Positions 53,597-63,034 are shown, counted from the stretch's first letter. The stretch: DNA of 64,000 bases from Candidatus Intricatilinea gracilis (GCA_016702605.1 JADJDQ010000005.1:186001-250000); one strand, 5' to 3'. Notes: generated by a model not told the origin, from the letters alone. Program-made: numbers and translations.

Positions 53597-54718
53597 TCAG
53601 ATCGTCAGCTCTTTCGCTGCGATGGTGTAGCGGAAGTTGTCGGGCGAGAGTTCGTCGAAACGGCCGCTGGCGTTTTCGCCGTTGGGGTACATCAGGAAGG
53701 GCAGCGTGCCCTTGGCGGCACTGCCGGGCAGGGTGACGTCGTGGCCGGTGTTCCAGCCCACCCAGTTGCCTTCCCAGTTGCCGAACAGACCGGCCACCAC
53801 GGGTGCGGCCACCGGGTGATTGCGGTCCTTGATCCACTCGGGCGTTTCCTGGCGCATCACCTTGAGCACATCGGCCGGGTCCATCGCCACCCAGCCGTGG
53901 CTGGCCAGGAAGACCTCGGCGCGGCAATGTTGCGCACCCTTCAGGCTGGCCGGGTTGCCGCCCAGTTCCTTGTACGGAAAGGCCGAGGGCGCCAGGCGCA
54001 AGCCGTAGACATCACGCGCCGGCACACCGGCGGCGCGGCACAGCCCCACGAAGAGTGCGTTCAGGTCGGCGCATTTGCCCGACAGGTGCCCGGTCTCGAG
54101 CATGGTCTTGATGTCACCGGTGCCGCAGCCGCGTGTCTTGGGCTCGCGGTGGGCGTTGGCCACCACCCAGTCGTACACACCACGCACCTTGTCGAGGTCG
54201 GTCTTCGCGCCACGAGTGGCCTCGGCGGCGGTCTTGTGGACGATGCCGTCCAGCGGCAGCAGTTCGGTGGGCGACAGGGCCTTCTTCAACACGGCGGCGT
54301 CTTCGCTGAAGCTGCCGGTGCGGCTCCAGTCGGTCACGCGGTTGCGCGTCTGCAGCGCGCTGGTCACAGAGAGGGTGGGCTCGAACACGTCGGCCCCGAA
54401 CTGCGCATGCAGCATGGTCACGCCCGAGACCGGGTCGGTCGCGACCTTGGCCGACGTGGCGTTGCCGGTCCAGCGGGTAGTGCCCGAACGCTGGTAGTCG
54501 TTGGCGAGATTGGGCACCGGCAACCACAGCTGGGTGGCGCCTTTCACGTCGGCCACGGTGATGGTGGTGGTGACCTCGAAGCTGCGCCACGGCCCGAGTT
54601 GCGGCGCGAAGCGGCGCTGCTGCTCCTGCGCCTGGGCCAGACCGAACGGCAGCAAGGTGGACGCGACGGCGGCAGCGCCGGTGGCAAGCAGTTGGCGACG
54701 TTGGATCGAGTGAGTCAT
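53597..54718 (-). CDS. Tat-exported transglutaminase-like protein
   Basis: 373 residues from the ATG at 54718. Twin-arginine signal peptide: QRRQLLATG followed by a hydrophobic stretch ending AQAQ. A papain-like transglutaminase core has the catalytic Cys in GHLSGKCADLNALFVGLCRAAG, the His in ASHGWVAMDPADVLK and its Asp partner. In bacteria such domains act as proteases or peptide cyclases, and no substrate is evident. It lies between the TlpA-like gene and selB on the same strand, inside the selenium operon, which is unexpected. Its mRNA leader carries an 8-base tandem repeat. Confidence 0.85.
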   Translation of the reverse strand: MTHSIQRRQLLATGAAAVASTLLPFGLAQAQEQQRRFAPQLGPWRSFEVTTTITVADVKGATQLWLPVPNLANDYQRSGTTRWTGNATSAKVATDPVSGVTMLHAQFGADVFEPTLSVTSALQTRNRVTDWSRTGSFSEDAAVLKKALSPTELLPLDGIVHKTAAEATRGAKTDLDKVRGVYDWVVANAHREPKTRGCGTGDIKTMLETGHLSGKCADLNALFVGLCRAAGVPARDVYGLRLAPSAFPYKELGGNPASLKGAQHCRAEVFLASHGWVAMDPADVLKVMRQETPEWIKDRNHPVAAPVVAGLFGNWEGNWVGWNTGHDVTLPGSAAKGTLPFLMYPNGENASGRFDELSPDNFRYTIAAKELTI

Positions 54719-54792
54719 GGTGTTCTCCAGCACGTGGAAGTGAGGTGCGGTTGTCGAGGGAAAAAATCGGCGCAGGGCCGGGCGGAAAAACA

Positions 54793-54824
54793 GGCAGGGT
54801 GGCAGGGTGGCAGGGTGGCAGGGA
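54793..54824. repeat. Tandem octanucleotide repeat, about four copies
   Basis: GGCAGGGT occurs three times head-to-tail (54793-54816), followed by GGCAGGGA. It lies in the 139-bp gap between the TlpA-like gene and the transglutaminase start, i.e. in the transglutaminase leader. Such short tandem repeats can change copy number by slippage. Confidence 0.9.
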
Positions 54825-54857
54825 CGGGAGCCTCGGGCAATGACGCAGCAGGCGCCT

Positions 54858-55415
54858 TCACGTGAGAACCGGCGCAAGCCAGGAGCGCGCCAGCGCGCCG
54901 GCCCAGTCCACCTCGCCGATGACGCTGAAGACGGCGCGGCCGGTGCGGTCCACCACCACGGTGGTGGGAAAGATGCGGGCACCCCACGCCTTGGACGTGC
55001 CACCGTCGCGGTCGCGCACGATGGGCAGGCTCAGTGGCTGAGCCTGCAGGAAGCGGCGAAGGGCGCCGTCGGTCTCGCGGTAGTTCACACACACCACCTG
55101 CAGCTTGTGTGCCGCATGACGGCTGGCCAGCAGCTCGAGCGACGGCAGCTCGCTGAGGCAGGGTTCACACCAGCTGGCCCAGAAGTTGAGCACCACCACC
55201 TGGCCACGGGCATCGGCCAGATTCCAGGTCGGGCCGTCCCAGCCCGGCAGCGCCAGGGCTGGGGTGGGTTTGCCTTCGGGCCAGGGGCGGCGTTGGGCCG
55301 GGTCGTCGTCGGACGCCTGGGCGCGGTGGGTGGCACTCAGCAGGCCGCCTGCTGCCAGCAGGGGACCCGACGCTCCCGCCGCACCGGCGAGGAAGTGGCG
55401 TCGATCGAGGGGCAA
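54858..55415 (-). CDS. TlpA-like periplasmic thioredoxin
   Basis: 185 residues. The TTG at 55415 is the likely start, with GGAG seven bases upstream. A twin-arginine-type signal (DRRHFLAGAAG) leads to cleavage near AQA. The thioredoxin fold has FWASWCEPCLSELPSLELL, a WCxPC active site of the TlpA/ResA class, and the cis-Pro region ARIFPTTVVVDRTG. It should act as a disulfide reductase or exchange factor in the periplasm. Lies 76 bases after selA; a periplasmic selenoprotein next door makes a role in protecting or maturing it conceivable, but that is inference. Confidence 0.88.
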   Translation of the reverse strand: MPLDRRHFLAGAAGASGPLLAAGGLLSATHRAQASDDDPAQRRPWPEGKPTPALALPGWDGPTWNLADARGQVVVLNFWASWCEPCLSELPSLELLASRHAAHKLQVVCVNYRETDGALRRFLQAQPLSLPIVRDRDGGTSKAWGARIFPTTVVVDRTGRAVFSVIGEVDWAGALARSWLAPVLT

Positions 55416-55491
55416 GGTCGTCTCCGGGTCGTGAGGATGGGGTTGATGACAGGGGCAACGGCAGCCGTTCTGTGGGTGAACCTGCCGCCGT

Positions 55492-57108
55492 TCAGGCCAG
55501 CCGTTCGGCCAGCAGGGCGAGCTGGTCGGTCAGCAAGGCGGGCTGCTCCAGGCACCGCAAATCGAGCAGCAGGCGGTCGTCGGCAATACGCCCGATCACC
55601 GGTAGCGGCAAGCTGCGCAGGGCAGTGGCCAATTCATCGAGTGACCGGCCGGCGCCCTTCTTCTGCACCGGGGCGATGGCCAGTCCTGCCGAGGGCAGAC
55701 GCTCGACCGGCAGCGAGCCCGAACCGATCTGGCCCAGCAGGTCGACCGCGCTCACCTCGAAACGCGGCGCCACGGCCTGGGCCACGGCGGGCAGCAGCTG
55801 CTCGGCCTGGGCACGGATGCTGGCCGCCGGACGGGTGAGCAGTCGCAGCGTGGGCAGATCCTGCGCCAGGCGCTCGGGGCGCAGGTACAGACGCAGCGTG
55901 GCTTCGAGTGCGGCCAGCGGCAGCTTGCTCATGCGCAGCGCACGTTTCATCGGGAACTTGCGGATCTGCCCCACCACCGCGCGGCTGCCGACGATCAGGC
56001 CGGCCTGCGGGCCACCGAGCAGCTTGTCGCCGCTGAAGGTGACGACGTCGCAGCCGGCGGCAAGTTTTTCCTGTGGCAGCGGCTCGCGTGGCAGGCCGTA
56101 GCTGGCCAGGTCGACGAGGGATCCGGCGCCCAGATCGGTCACCAGCGGCAGGCCACGCGCGTGGGCGATGGGCGCGATCACCGCCTCGTCCACACTGGCC
56201 GTGAAACCCTGCACCATGTAGTTGCTGGTGTGCACCTTCATCAGCAGCGCGGTGCGTTCGGTGATGGCGCGTTCGTAGTCGTGTGGATGGGTGCGGTTGG
56301 TGGTGCCCACCTCCACCAGCGTGGCGCCGGCACTGGCCATCACGTCGGGCATGCGAAAGGCGCCGCCGATCTCGACCAGTTCGCCGCGCGACACGATCAC
56401 CTCCTTGCCGCGTGCGAGAGCCGCAATGCTGAGCAACACGGCCGCCGCGTTGTTGTTGACCACCGTGGCCGCCTCGGCGCCGGTGAGTGTGCACAGCAGC
56501 TCCTCGACGATGGTGTCGCGGTCACCGCGCCCGCCAGAGGTGATGTCGTATTCGAGGTTGTTCGGCCCGGCCATCATGGCCAGCAGCTGCTGCAGCGCAG
56601 CATCAGCCAGCAGGGCGCGGCCGAGATTGGTATGGATGACCGTGCCCGTGAGGTTGAGCACGGCGCGCATGCGTGAGGCGAGACGATGCTCGACACGGGT
56701 GACCAGCGCGGACTGAAGCGAGGCTTCGGCCACATCGGCCAGAGAGAGCTTGTTGGCCAAGGCGCGGGTGCGCAGATCATCCAGAAGCACCCTCGCCTGC
56801 CCGGCGATCAGCGTGTGGCCGTGTTCGGCCACCAGCGCAGCCACACCTGGCCAACGCAGCAGGCGGTCGACCGAAGGCAGGTGTTTGGGCTGGGCGAGAC
56901 CAGGCTCGGCAGCCGGACCGGCCGCAGCGGCTGGTACGAAGGCGGGGCCAGTGGCGTCGACATGAGCCGCAGCCAAGGCGACAGCACCATGCACAGCAGG
57001 AGTGGGTTCTGACGGTGTCGCCGCGGGCTGTGAAGCTGAATCAGCGCTTCGGGCCTCGGGGCTGGCCTTGGAACCGTGCACCACGGATACCTGAGGCCTT
57101 GCCATCAT
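55492..57108 (-). CDS. selA: L-seryl-tRNA(Sec) selenium transferase
   Basis: PLP enzyme that converts seryl-tRNA-Sec to selenocysteinyl-tRNA-Sec. 538 residues, longer than E. coli (463) because of an Ala/Pro-rich N-terminal extension of about 75 residues. Core motifs: LPSVDRLLRWPGVAALVAEHG, LNLTGTVIHTNLGRALL, EYDITSGGRGDRD, VVNNNAAAVLL, the PLP-binding Lys in VTFSGDKLLGGPQAG, and IRKFPMKRALRMSKLPLAALE. The start ATG overlaps the fdhE stop (ATGA), indicating translational coupling. An internal start would restore normal length, but no clear ribosome site argues for one. Confidence 0.95.
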   Translation of the reverse strand: MMARPQVSVVHGSKASPEARSADSASQPAATPSEPTPAVHGAVALAAAHVDATGPAFVPAAAAGPAAEPGLAQPKHLPSVDRLLRWPGVAALVAEHGHTLIAGQARVLLDDLRTRALANKLSLADVAEASLQSALVTRVEHRLASRMRAVLNLTGTVIHTNLGRALLADAALQQLLAMMAGPNNLEYDITSGGRGDRDTIVEELLCTLTGAEAATVVNNNAAAVLLSIAALARGKEVIVSRGELVEIGGAFRMPDVMASAGATLVEVGTTNRTHPHDYERAITERTALLMKVHTSNYMVQGFTASVDEAVIAPIAHARGLPLVTDLGAGSLVDLASYGLPREPLPQEKLAAGCDVVTFSGDKLLGGPQAGLIVGSRAVVGQIRKFPMKRALRMSKLPLAALEATLRLYLRPERLAQDLPTLRLLTRPAASIRAQAEQLLPAVAQAVAPRFEVSAVDLLGQIGSGSLPVERLPSAGLAIAPVQKKGAGRSLDELATALRSLPLPVIGRIADDRLLLDLRCLEQPALLTDQLALLAERLA

Positions 57109-58223
57109 GCCGCTCCAGGATCGGGCGGCGGATCGGCCCGGTCGGGTGGTTGGCTGGGTTCGGCGGTGTCGGATTCACCGAACAGCAGCATCAGGTTCAC
57201 ACCGTGGCGCAGCTTGCCGGTGTCGGCCACCAGCAGGTCGAGCGTGATGCTGGCCAGGTCGTCGGCGATCGGGTCGACGAAGGCATTGCGATCACTGTGC
57301 ATGATCTTGAGGTAGTGGCCGCAGTCGTCGCAGGTCTCGGCCTGGATCACGGCCGAAGCGGCGCGGCTGTGGACCGGCTGGGCCTCGTCGCTCGCTTCGT
57401 CGCCGTCGGTCGGGCCGGCGTCGGCCACTTCGAGTGCGTCGTGGGTATCGAGCGAGAAGTAGGCGAGTTTCTTGGCGCTCAGGCAGTGCGGGCACTTGAT
57501 GCGCACCATGTGCCATTGCAGGCTGCACAACGAGCAGTGCAGGTAACGCTGACCGAGCGACTCACCACTGCTGCGGGTGATGCTGCTGGTGGGCCGGCTG
57601 CCGCAGCAGGGGCAGGCGGTTTCGTCGTCGATACGGCCGAAGGGCTGGCCCTTGGCGCCGTGGTGGCTTTGCACCTGCAGCAGCAGGTGAGTCCAGTAGA
57701 CCTGCAGGGCGGCTGCGACGATGGGCGCGCTGGCCAGATCCAGGCCGACCATCACACCGGTCAGCAGGCAATCTGCCTGGCGCTCCAGCCAGTCACTGTC
57801 AGCCTCGGCCAGCGCCTTCAGCACGGCCTGCGCCGGTGCGGGTGCCTGGGCACGCACGGCGGCGGCGATGGCCCGCAGGCTGGTCTGCCAGGCCGGGTCA
57901 CGCGGCCAGTCGCTGGCTGGCAGCGGCGGCAGGCCGGCGCGGGCGGCGCGGTCGAGTGCCGAGTTGTCGGGCAAGGGCAGCGAGGGGAACTGCTGCCCGA
58001 AGGTCTGCAGTTGTTCATGCTGGGCATGCACCACACCGGCCAGAAAGAGCAGGAAGTCGCCCATGGCATGGCCAACGGCGAGCTGGCGTAGCCGCATCTC
58101 GCGTTCGGCAAACAGCGTGGCGCGTTGTGGCCAATGAAGGAAGGCCGTCTCGCCACCCGCACGGGCGGCGATCTCTTCCGACGACATGACTCTGACCGTT
58201 GCTGTGGCACCCATGGACTGCAT
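57105..58223 (-). CDS. fdhE: Formate dehydrogenase accessory protein FdhE
   Basis: Cytoplasmic maturation factor that binds the formate dehydrogenase catalytic subunit before Tat export. 372 residues. The start is uncertain: ATGs at 58223, 58214 and 58187 are all possible and none has a strong ribosome site. The rubredoxin-like half has CPCCGSRPT, CSLCSLQWH, KCPHCLSAKKL and CDDCGHYLKI, the four Cys pairs of the family. An acidic segment (GPTDGDEASDEAQ) interrupts the third and fourth. Coupled to selA by a 4-base overlap and separated from fdhI by a strong hairpin. Confidence 0.93.
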   Translation of the reverse strand: MQSMGATATVRVMSSEEIAARAGGETAFLHWPQRATLFAEREMRLRQLAVGHAMGDFLLFLAGVVHAQHEQLQTFGQQFPSLPLPDNSALDRAARAGLPPLPASDWPRDPAWQTSLRAIAAAVRAQAPAPAQAVLKALAEADSDWLERQADCLLTGVMVGLDLASAPIVAAALQVYWTHLLLQVQSHHGAKGQPFGRIDDETACPCCGSRPTSSITRSSGESLGQRYLHCSLCSLQWHMVRIKCPHCLSAKKLAYFSLDTHDALEVADAGPTDGDEASDEAQPVHSRAASAVIQAETCDDCGHYLKIMHSDRNAFVDPIADDLASITLDLLVADTGKLRHGVNLMLLFGESDTAEPSQPPDRADPPPDPGAA

Positions 58224-58252
58224 TGTTTCTATCGATGAATGTTGAAAGACAG

Positions 58253-58283
58253 GGGCGCCGTCCCGGTGCGGGGAGCGGCGCCC
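58253..58283 (-). terminator. Intra-operon hairpin between fdhI and fdhE
   Basis: Perfect 8-bp arms GGGCGCCG (58253-58260) and CGGCGCCC (58276-58283) with an inner CCC/GGG stem. A second hairpin (GCGCGC arms, 58294-58308) lies directly after the fdhI stop. No U-run follows, so partial termination or an mRNA-processing barrier is more likely than complete termination. Confidence 0.45.
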
Positions 58284-58314
58284 TGGGGTGCAAGCGCGCC
58301 GAGCGCGCGTGGGA

Positions 58315-58935
58315 CTATCGTCCGCCGGTCACTTCCTTGTGCCACAGCGGATGGTTGGCCTTGGCCCAGCCCTCGGTGACGGTGCCGCGGGTCATGGCGC
58401 GTATGGTGCCCTTGACCCAGATGGCCGCGTACACGTGCATGACGATCGAGAGCACCAGCACCACCGCTGCCACCGAGTGCAGCAACACGGCAATACGCAG
58501 CGCGACGATCGGGAAGTACGGTGCGAACCAGGGCCGCCAGAACATCAGCCCGGTGAGCAGCAGCACGGCCAGCGAACCGGCCGAGAACCAGAACACCAGC
58601 TTCTGGCCGGCGTTGTACTTGCCCACCGGCGGCATGGCGTCCTTGTTGCCCTTGAGCATCTCGCCCATCTTGGCCTGCCATTCCTTGTCGGCCGCGGTCA
58701 TGATGTTCTGGCGCCAGAAGCGCAGGAACAGCCGGGCAAAGGACAGCACCATCACCACCCCGATGAAGGGATGGAGGATGCGTGTCCACGGCCCGCCGCC
58801 GAACAGGTTGGACAGGAAGAACAGGCTGGGATGGAAGAAGGCCAGGCCCGAAAGCGCAGCGAGGCAGAACAGCAGCGCCACCACCCAGTGGTTCATGCGC
58901 TCCTGATCGTTGTAGCGTTGTATGAGCTTGGCCAT
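58315..58935 (-). CDS. fdhI: Formate dehydrogenase gamma subunit, cytochrome b556
   Basis: Membrane diheme cytochrome that passes electrons from formate oxidation to quinone. 206 residues from the ATG at 58935, whose A is the last base of the fdhB stop (TGATG). Four membrane helices; heme-ligand His candidates lie in ERMNHWVVALLF, RILHPFIGVVM, VLLHSVAAVV and SIVMHVYAAIWVKG. TGLMFWRPWFAP and GTIRAMTRGTVT are typical of the FdnI/FdoI family. Third gene of the structural set. Confidence 0.95.
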   Translation of the reverse strand: MAKLIQRYNDQERMNHWVVALLFCLAALSGLAFFHPSLFFLSNLFGGGPWTRILHPFIGVVMVLSFARLFLRFWRQNIMTAADKEWQAKMGEMLKGNKDAMPPVGKYNAGQKLVFWFSAGSLAVLLLTGLMFWRPWFAPYFPIVALRIAVLLHSVAAVVLVLSIVMHVYAAIWVKGTIRAMTRGTVTEGWAKANHPLWHKEVTGGR

Positions 58936-59807
58936 CACGCTTGCTCCTCGTCGGCTTTTTCTTCGATCGGACCCACCTTCATGTAGTGGAAGAAGCCAGC
59001 CACCACCGAGCCGATCATCGCGGCCACGGCCAGCGGCTTGGCAATGCCCTTCCAGACCGACACCATCGGGCTGATGCTCGGGTTGGCGGGCAGACCCACC
59101 AGCTCGGGCTTGTCGGCATGCTTGAGCACGTACATCACGTGGGTGCCACCGACACCCTCGGGGTTGTACAGGCCAGCGCCCTTGAAGCCGCGTTCCTGCA
59201 GCTCACCCGCGCGCTTCTTGCCGTAGCTGACCATGTCGTCCTTGGTACCGAAGCCGATGGCGCCGGTCGGGCAGGTCTTGACACAGGCCGGCTCGAGGCC
59301 CACACCCACGCGGTCGGAACACAAGGTGCACTTGTAGGCCTTGTTGTCCTTGGCGCTGATACGTGGCACGTCGAAGGGGCAACCCTTGATGCAGTAGCCG
59401 CAGCCGATGCAGTTGTCCGACATGAAGTCGACGATGCCGTTGGCCTGCTTGACGATGGCACCGGGTGACGGACAGGCTGCCAGGCAGCCCGGGTCCTCGC
59501 AGTGCATGCAGCCGTCCTTGCGGATCAGCCATTCGAGGTTGCCCTGTTCGGGCTCGACCTCGAAGAAACGCATCACCGTCCAGCTGCTGGCGGTCAGGTC
59601 GCTGGGGTTGTCGTACACGCCGATGTTGGTGCCGACATCGTCACGCAGGTCGTTCCAGTTCATGCACGCGACCTGGCAGGCCTTGCAGCCGATGCACTTG
59701 GACTCGTCGATGAGCTTGGCAACCTGCGGGGCGTTGGTGCGCACCTGCGGCGTGGGGCTGGTGGTGGCGGAGCGGGCCACCACGTCCTGGGATTGAAGGC
59801 TTGCCAT
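58935..59807 (-). CDS. fdhB: Formate dehydrogenase beta (iron-sulfur) subunit
   Basis: 290 residues. Four ferredoxin-type clusters: CIGCKACQVACMNWND, CMHCEDPGCLAACPS, CIGCGYCIKGCPFDVPR and CTLCSDRVGVGLEPACVKTCP. A C-terminal membrane helix (KPLAVAAMIGSVVAGFF) anchors it to the periplasmic face, as in FdnH. There is no signal peptide of its own, so it should be exported together with the alpha subunit by Tat. It starts one base after the fdhA stop. Confidence 0.96.
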   Translation of the reverse strand: MASLQSQDVVARSATTSPTPQVRTNAPQVAKLIDESKCIGCKACQVACMNWNDLRDDVGTNIGVYDNPSDLTASSWTVMRFFEVEPEQGNLEWLIRKDGCMHCEDPGCLAACPSPGAIVKQANGIVDFMSDNCIGCGYCIKGCPFDVPRISAKDNKAYKCTLCSDRVGVGLEPACVKTCPTGAIGFGTKDDMVSYGKKRAGELQERGFKGAGLYNPEGVGGTHVMYVLKHADKPELVGLPANPSISPMVSVWKGIAKPLAVAAMIGSVVAGFFHYMKVGPIEEKADEEQA

Positions 59808-59808
59808 A

Positions 59809-62800
59809 TCAAGCCACCTTCTCGATGTTGACGAGGAACGCCTTGAACTCCGGCGTCTGCGAGTTGGCGTCGCCGACGAAGGGGGTCAGTGCATTGGCCA
59901 GGTAGCCGTTCTGCGTCACGCCCTTGAAGCCCCAGTGGATGGGGATGCCGACGTGGTGCACCTTCTTGCCGTTCACATCGAGGCCCTTCATGCGCTTGGT
60001 CACCACACAGGCGGCAACCACCTGACCCCGCTTGCTCGTCACCTTGACCCGATCACCCTGCTTGATGCCCTTTTCCCTGGCCAGGTCTTCGCCGATCTCG
60101 ACGAAAGGCGCCGGCTGCACCACCGCATTGCTGCGCGAGTGCTTGGTCCAGTAGTGCATGTGCTCGGTCAGGCGATAGGTGGTGGCCGCGTAGGGGAACT
60201 CCTCCTTCTTGCCAAACGCCTCGAGGTCGCCCTTGTACACACGTGCGGCGGGATTGCTGACCGCCTTGGCGTTGTCGGGGCACATCAGGTTCACACCTAC
60301 CGGCGACTCGAAGGGCTCGTAGTGCTCGGGGAACGGGCCTTCGGCCATACCCGCTGCATGCAGACGGGCCACACCCTCCGGCGTCATGATGAAGGACCCT
60401 ACTCCTTGCTCGGGCGCCGCATCCGGGCGCATGTCGGGTACATCCGCACCGCCAGCCCAGCTGGAGCCGTTCCAGGCCAGGTACTTGCGGCTCGGATCCC
60501 AGGGCTTGCCGTCCTTGTCAGCGCTGGCGCGGTTGTAGAGGATGCGGCGGTTGGCCGGCCACGCATAACCCCAGTTCGGAAACACTCCAAGGCCAGTCGG
60601 ATCGGAGTTGTCGCGCCGTGCCGTGAGGTTGCCCGCCTGACTCCAGCAGCCCGAATACAGCCAGTTGCCGCAACTGGTGCTGCCGTCATCGCGCAGCAGC
60701 CCGAAGCCGGCCACCTGTTCACCTGCCTTCGCAAGCACCTTGGGCGGCGCTTTCGGATCCTTCGGGTCGGGCGGACCGAGCACGTCGGCCAATGCCTTGC
60801 CCGAGATTTCGCGCAGCAGTTCGGCTGGCGAGGGCACATTCGCGTTGACATAGGGCCAGTTCAGCGCCGCCACCGGCTCGGGCAATGTGCCGCCATCCTT
60901 GGCGTACAAACCCCGGATCTTCTGGAACAACCGGGCGATGATCTCGCTGTCGACCTTGGCCTCGCCGGGAGGATCGACCGCCTTTTCCTTCCAGGTCAGC
61001 ACACGACTGCTGTTGGTGAACGACCCGGTCTCTTCGGCGAAGCAGCTCGAGGGGAAGCGGAACACCTCGGTCTGGATCTTGGACGAATCGACGTCGTTGA
61101 GCGGGCCGAAGTTCTTCCAGAATTCGCTGGTTTCGGTCTCCAGCGGATCCATGATCACGAGGTACTTCAGCTTGGACAGCGCCTGCGACAACTTTTGCTT
61201 GTTGGGCACGGCCGCCAGCGGATTGAAGCCCTGGACCAGGAAGCCGTTCATCTTGCCCTGGTACATGCGCTCGAAGATGGCCAGCACGTCGTACGCACCG
61301 TCGCGCTTGGGCACCCAGTCGTAGGCGAAGTTGTTGTCCTTCGTGGCCGCGGCACCGTAGTAGGCCTTCATGAGGCTGACATGGAACTTCGGGAAGTTCT
61401 GCCAGTAGCTCATCTGATTGGGCCGCAAGGGCTTGAGGGCGCGCTTGCTCAGGTACTCGTCGAACGTCGGGTCGGCTTCGGTGGGCGCACCCATGTAGCC
61501 GGACAAGGTCTCGGAGTAGGCACACATGTCGGTGATGCCCTGCACATTGGCATGCCCGCGCAAGGCGTTCACGCCACCACCCGGACGACCCATGTTGCCC
61601 AGCAGCAGCTGGATCATGGCCATCGTGCGGATGTTCTGGCTGCCCACCGAATGCTGGGTCCAGCCGAGCGCGTACAGGATGGTCATCACCTTGTTGGGCG
61701 CCGAGGTCTCGGCCATGGCCTCGCAGATCTTGAGGAACACCTCCTTGGGTGTACCCGTGATCTTGCTGACCTGCTCCGGCGTGTAGCGGCTGTAGTGCGC
61801 CTTGAGCTGCTGGTACACCGTCAGTGGATCCTGCAGCGTCTCGTCCACCTTGACGAAACCGTCGTCACCCTTCTGGTAGCCCCAGCTGGCCTTGTTGTAC
61901 GAGCGCTTGGCCTCGTCGTAGCCGCTGTAGAAACCGTTGTCGAACTTGTAGTCCGGCTTGGTCAGGAAGCTGATGTCGGTGTTGAACTTGGCGTAGTCGA
62001 GGTGGATCTTGTTGTTGCTGAGCAGGTAGTTGATCACCCCGCCCAGGAACGCGATGTCCGTACCCACGCGGATCGGCGCGTAGATGTCGGCCACCGCCGC
62101 ACTGCGCGTGAACCGTGGATCGACCACGATCAACTTGGCCTTGCGTTGCTGCATGGCCTCGACAGCCCACTTGAACCCGCAGGGGTGAGCTTCGGCGGCA
62201 TTGCCGCCCATGATCAGAACAAGATCGGCATTCTTGATATCGGTCCAAGAATTCGTCATCGCACCGCGACCGAAAGTCTGGCCCAGACTGGACACAGTCG
62301 GCGCGTGTCAAATGCGTGCTTGGGTATCGAGAGCGACCATCCCCAGGCCGCGAGCGACCTTGACACTGAGATAACCGGATTCGTTGGAGGCGGCCGAAGA
62401 GATCAGGAAGGCCGCAGTGTTCCAGCGATTGACCGTGATGCTCTTGCCTTCCTTCTCGACCGAGGTCACGAGATTGGCATCGCGGTCGGCCTTCATGTGC
62501 TTGGCCACCCGCGTGAGCGCGTCGTCCCACGAGATCTGCTTCCACTCGGAGCTGCCGGGCTCGCGCACCTGCGGCACCTTCACACGACTGGTCGACTGGA
62601 TCATGTCCATCACGCCGGCGCCCTTGGGGCACAGGGTGCCGCGGTTCACCGGGTGGTCGGGGTCGCCCTCGACGTGGATGATGGTCGACTTGACGTTCTT
62701 CGCCTTGTCGCCCAGGGTGTACATCACCAGGCCGCAGCTCACCGAGCAATACGGGCAGGTGCTGCGGGTTTCGGTCGTCCGGGCAAGCTTGAAGTTGCGT

Positions 62801-62904
62801 GTCTCGGCCAAGGCGGCCGTGGGCGAGAAGCCCAACGCAACAAGGCTGGAACCTACCAGCCCCTGACTGCTTACCCGGAAGAATGCTCTCCGGTTCATGT
62901 CCAT
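59809..62904 (-). CDS. fdhA: Formate dehydrogenase alpha subunit, selenocysteine-containing (UGA at 62308-62310)
   Basis: Catalytic molybdenum bis-MGD subunit of the membrane-bound, periplasm-facing formate dehydrogenase (FdnG/FdoG type). 1031 residues if the in-frame UGA is read as Sec199; without readthrough the gene looks like two frames. Start ATG 62904 with AAGGAG nine bases upstream. Twin-arginine signal NRRAFFRVSSQGLVG, then the 4Fe-4S ligands CPYCSVSCG and LCPKG. The UGA falls in ALDTQARI-Sec-HAPTVSSLG, the exact site of the active Sec in E. coli FdnG (Sec196). Downstream, TFGRGAMTNSW and IMGGNAAEAHPCGFKW are family hallmarks. The frame is otherwise clean, which argues against a nonsense mutation. 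Confidence 0.96.
62281..62310 (-). promoter_or_regulatory. fdhA: Sec UGA codon and SECIS-like hairpin in fdhA
   Basis: The UGA (62310-62308) is followed after 18 bases by the loop AGUCU (62289-62285), closed by a 4-bp stem GUCC/GGGC (62293-62290 with 62284-62281). Known bacterial SECIS elements (fdhF, fdnG) have a small apical hairpin with a GU in the loop about 16-18 bases after the UGA, the geometry seen here. SelB should bind this hairpin. Confidence 0.85.
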
Positions 62905-62987
62905 CGTGTCTGTCTCCTTGCACGGGCCCAGCACAGCAGCTCGCGCATGCACGGTTTCTACAAGGCGGTCACGCCGCACTCCGTGCG

Positions 62988-63016
62988 TTTATCCCTCCGA
63001 CACCCGGTTGTTTCAA
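62988..63016 (-). promoter_or_regulatory. fdhA: Candidate promoter of the fdhABI operon
   Basis: TTGAAA (63016-63011, five of six -35 bases), a 17-base spacer and GATAAA (62993-62988, four of six -10 bases). It lies in the 130-bp fdhD-fdhA gap and predicts a leader of about 75 bases before the ATG at 62904. No FNR or NarL-like site is obvious. Confidence 0.45.
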
Positions 63017-63034
63017 CTAGGGTAGTTGCCAAGT

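Noticed and set aside
54793..54824. Tandem repeat as a CRISPR or iteron array
   Set aside because: Units are 8 bases with no spacers, no cas or replication genes nearby, and only about four copies.
62308..62310. Stop codon suggesting fdhA is a pseudogene or frameshifted gene
   Set aside because: The frame is unchanged on both sides, the flanking residues match the Sec site of FdnG, a SECIS-like hairpin follows, and selA, selB and selC are adjacent.
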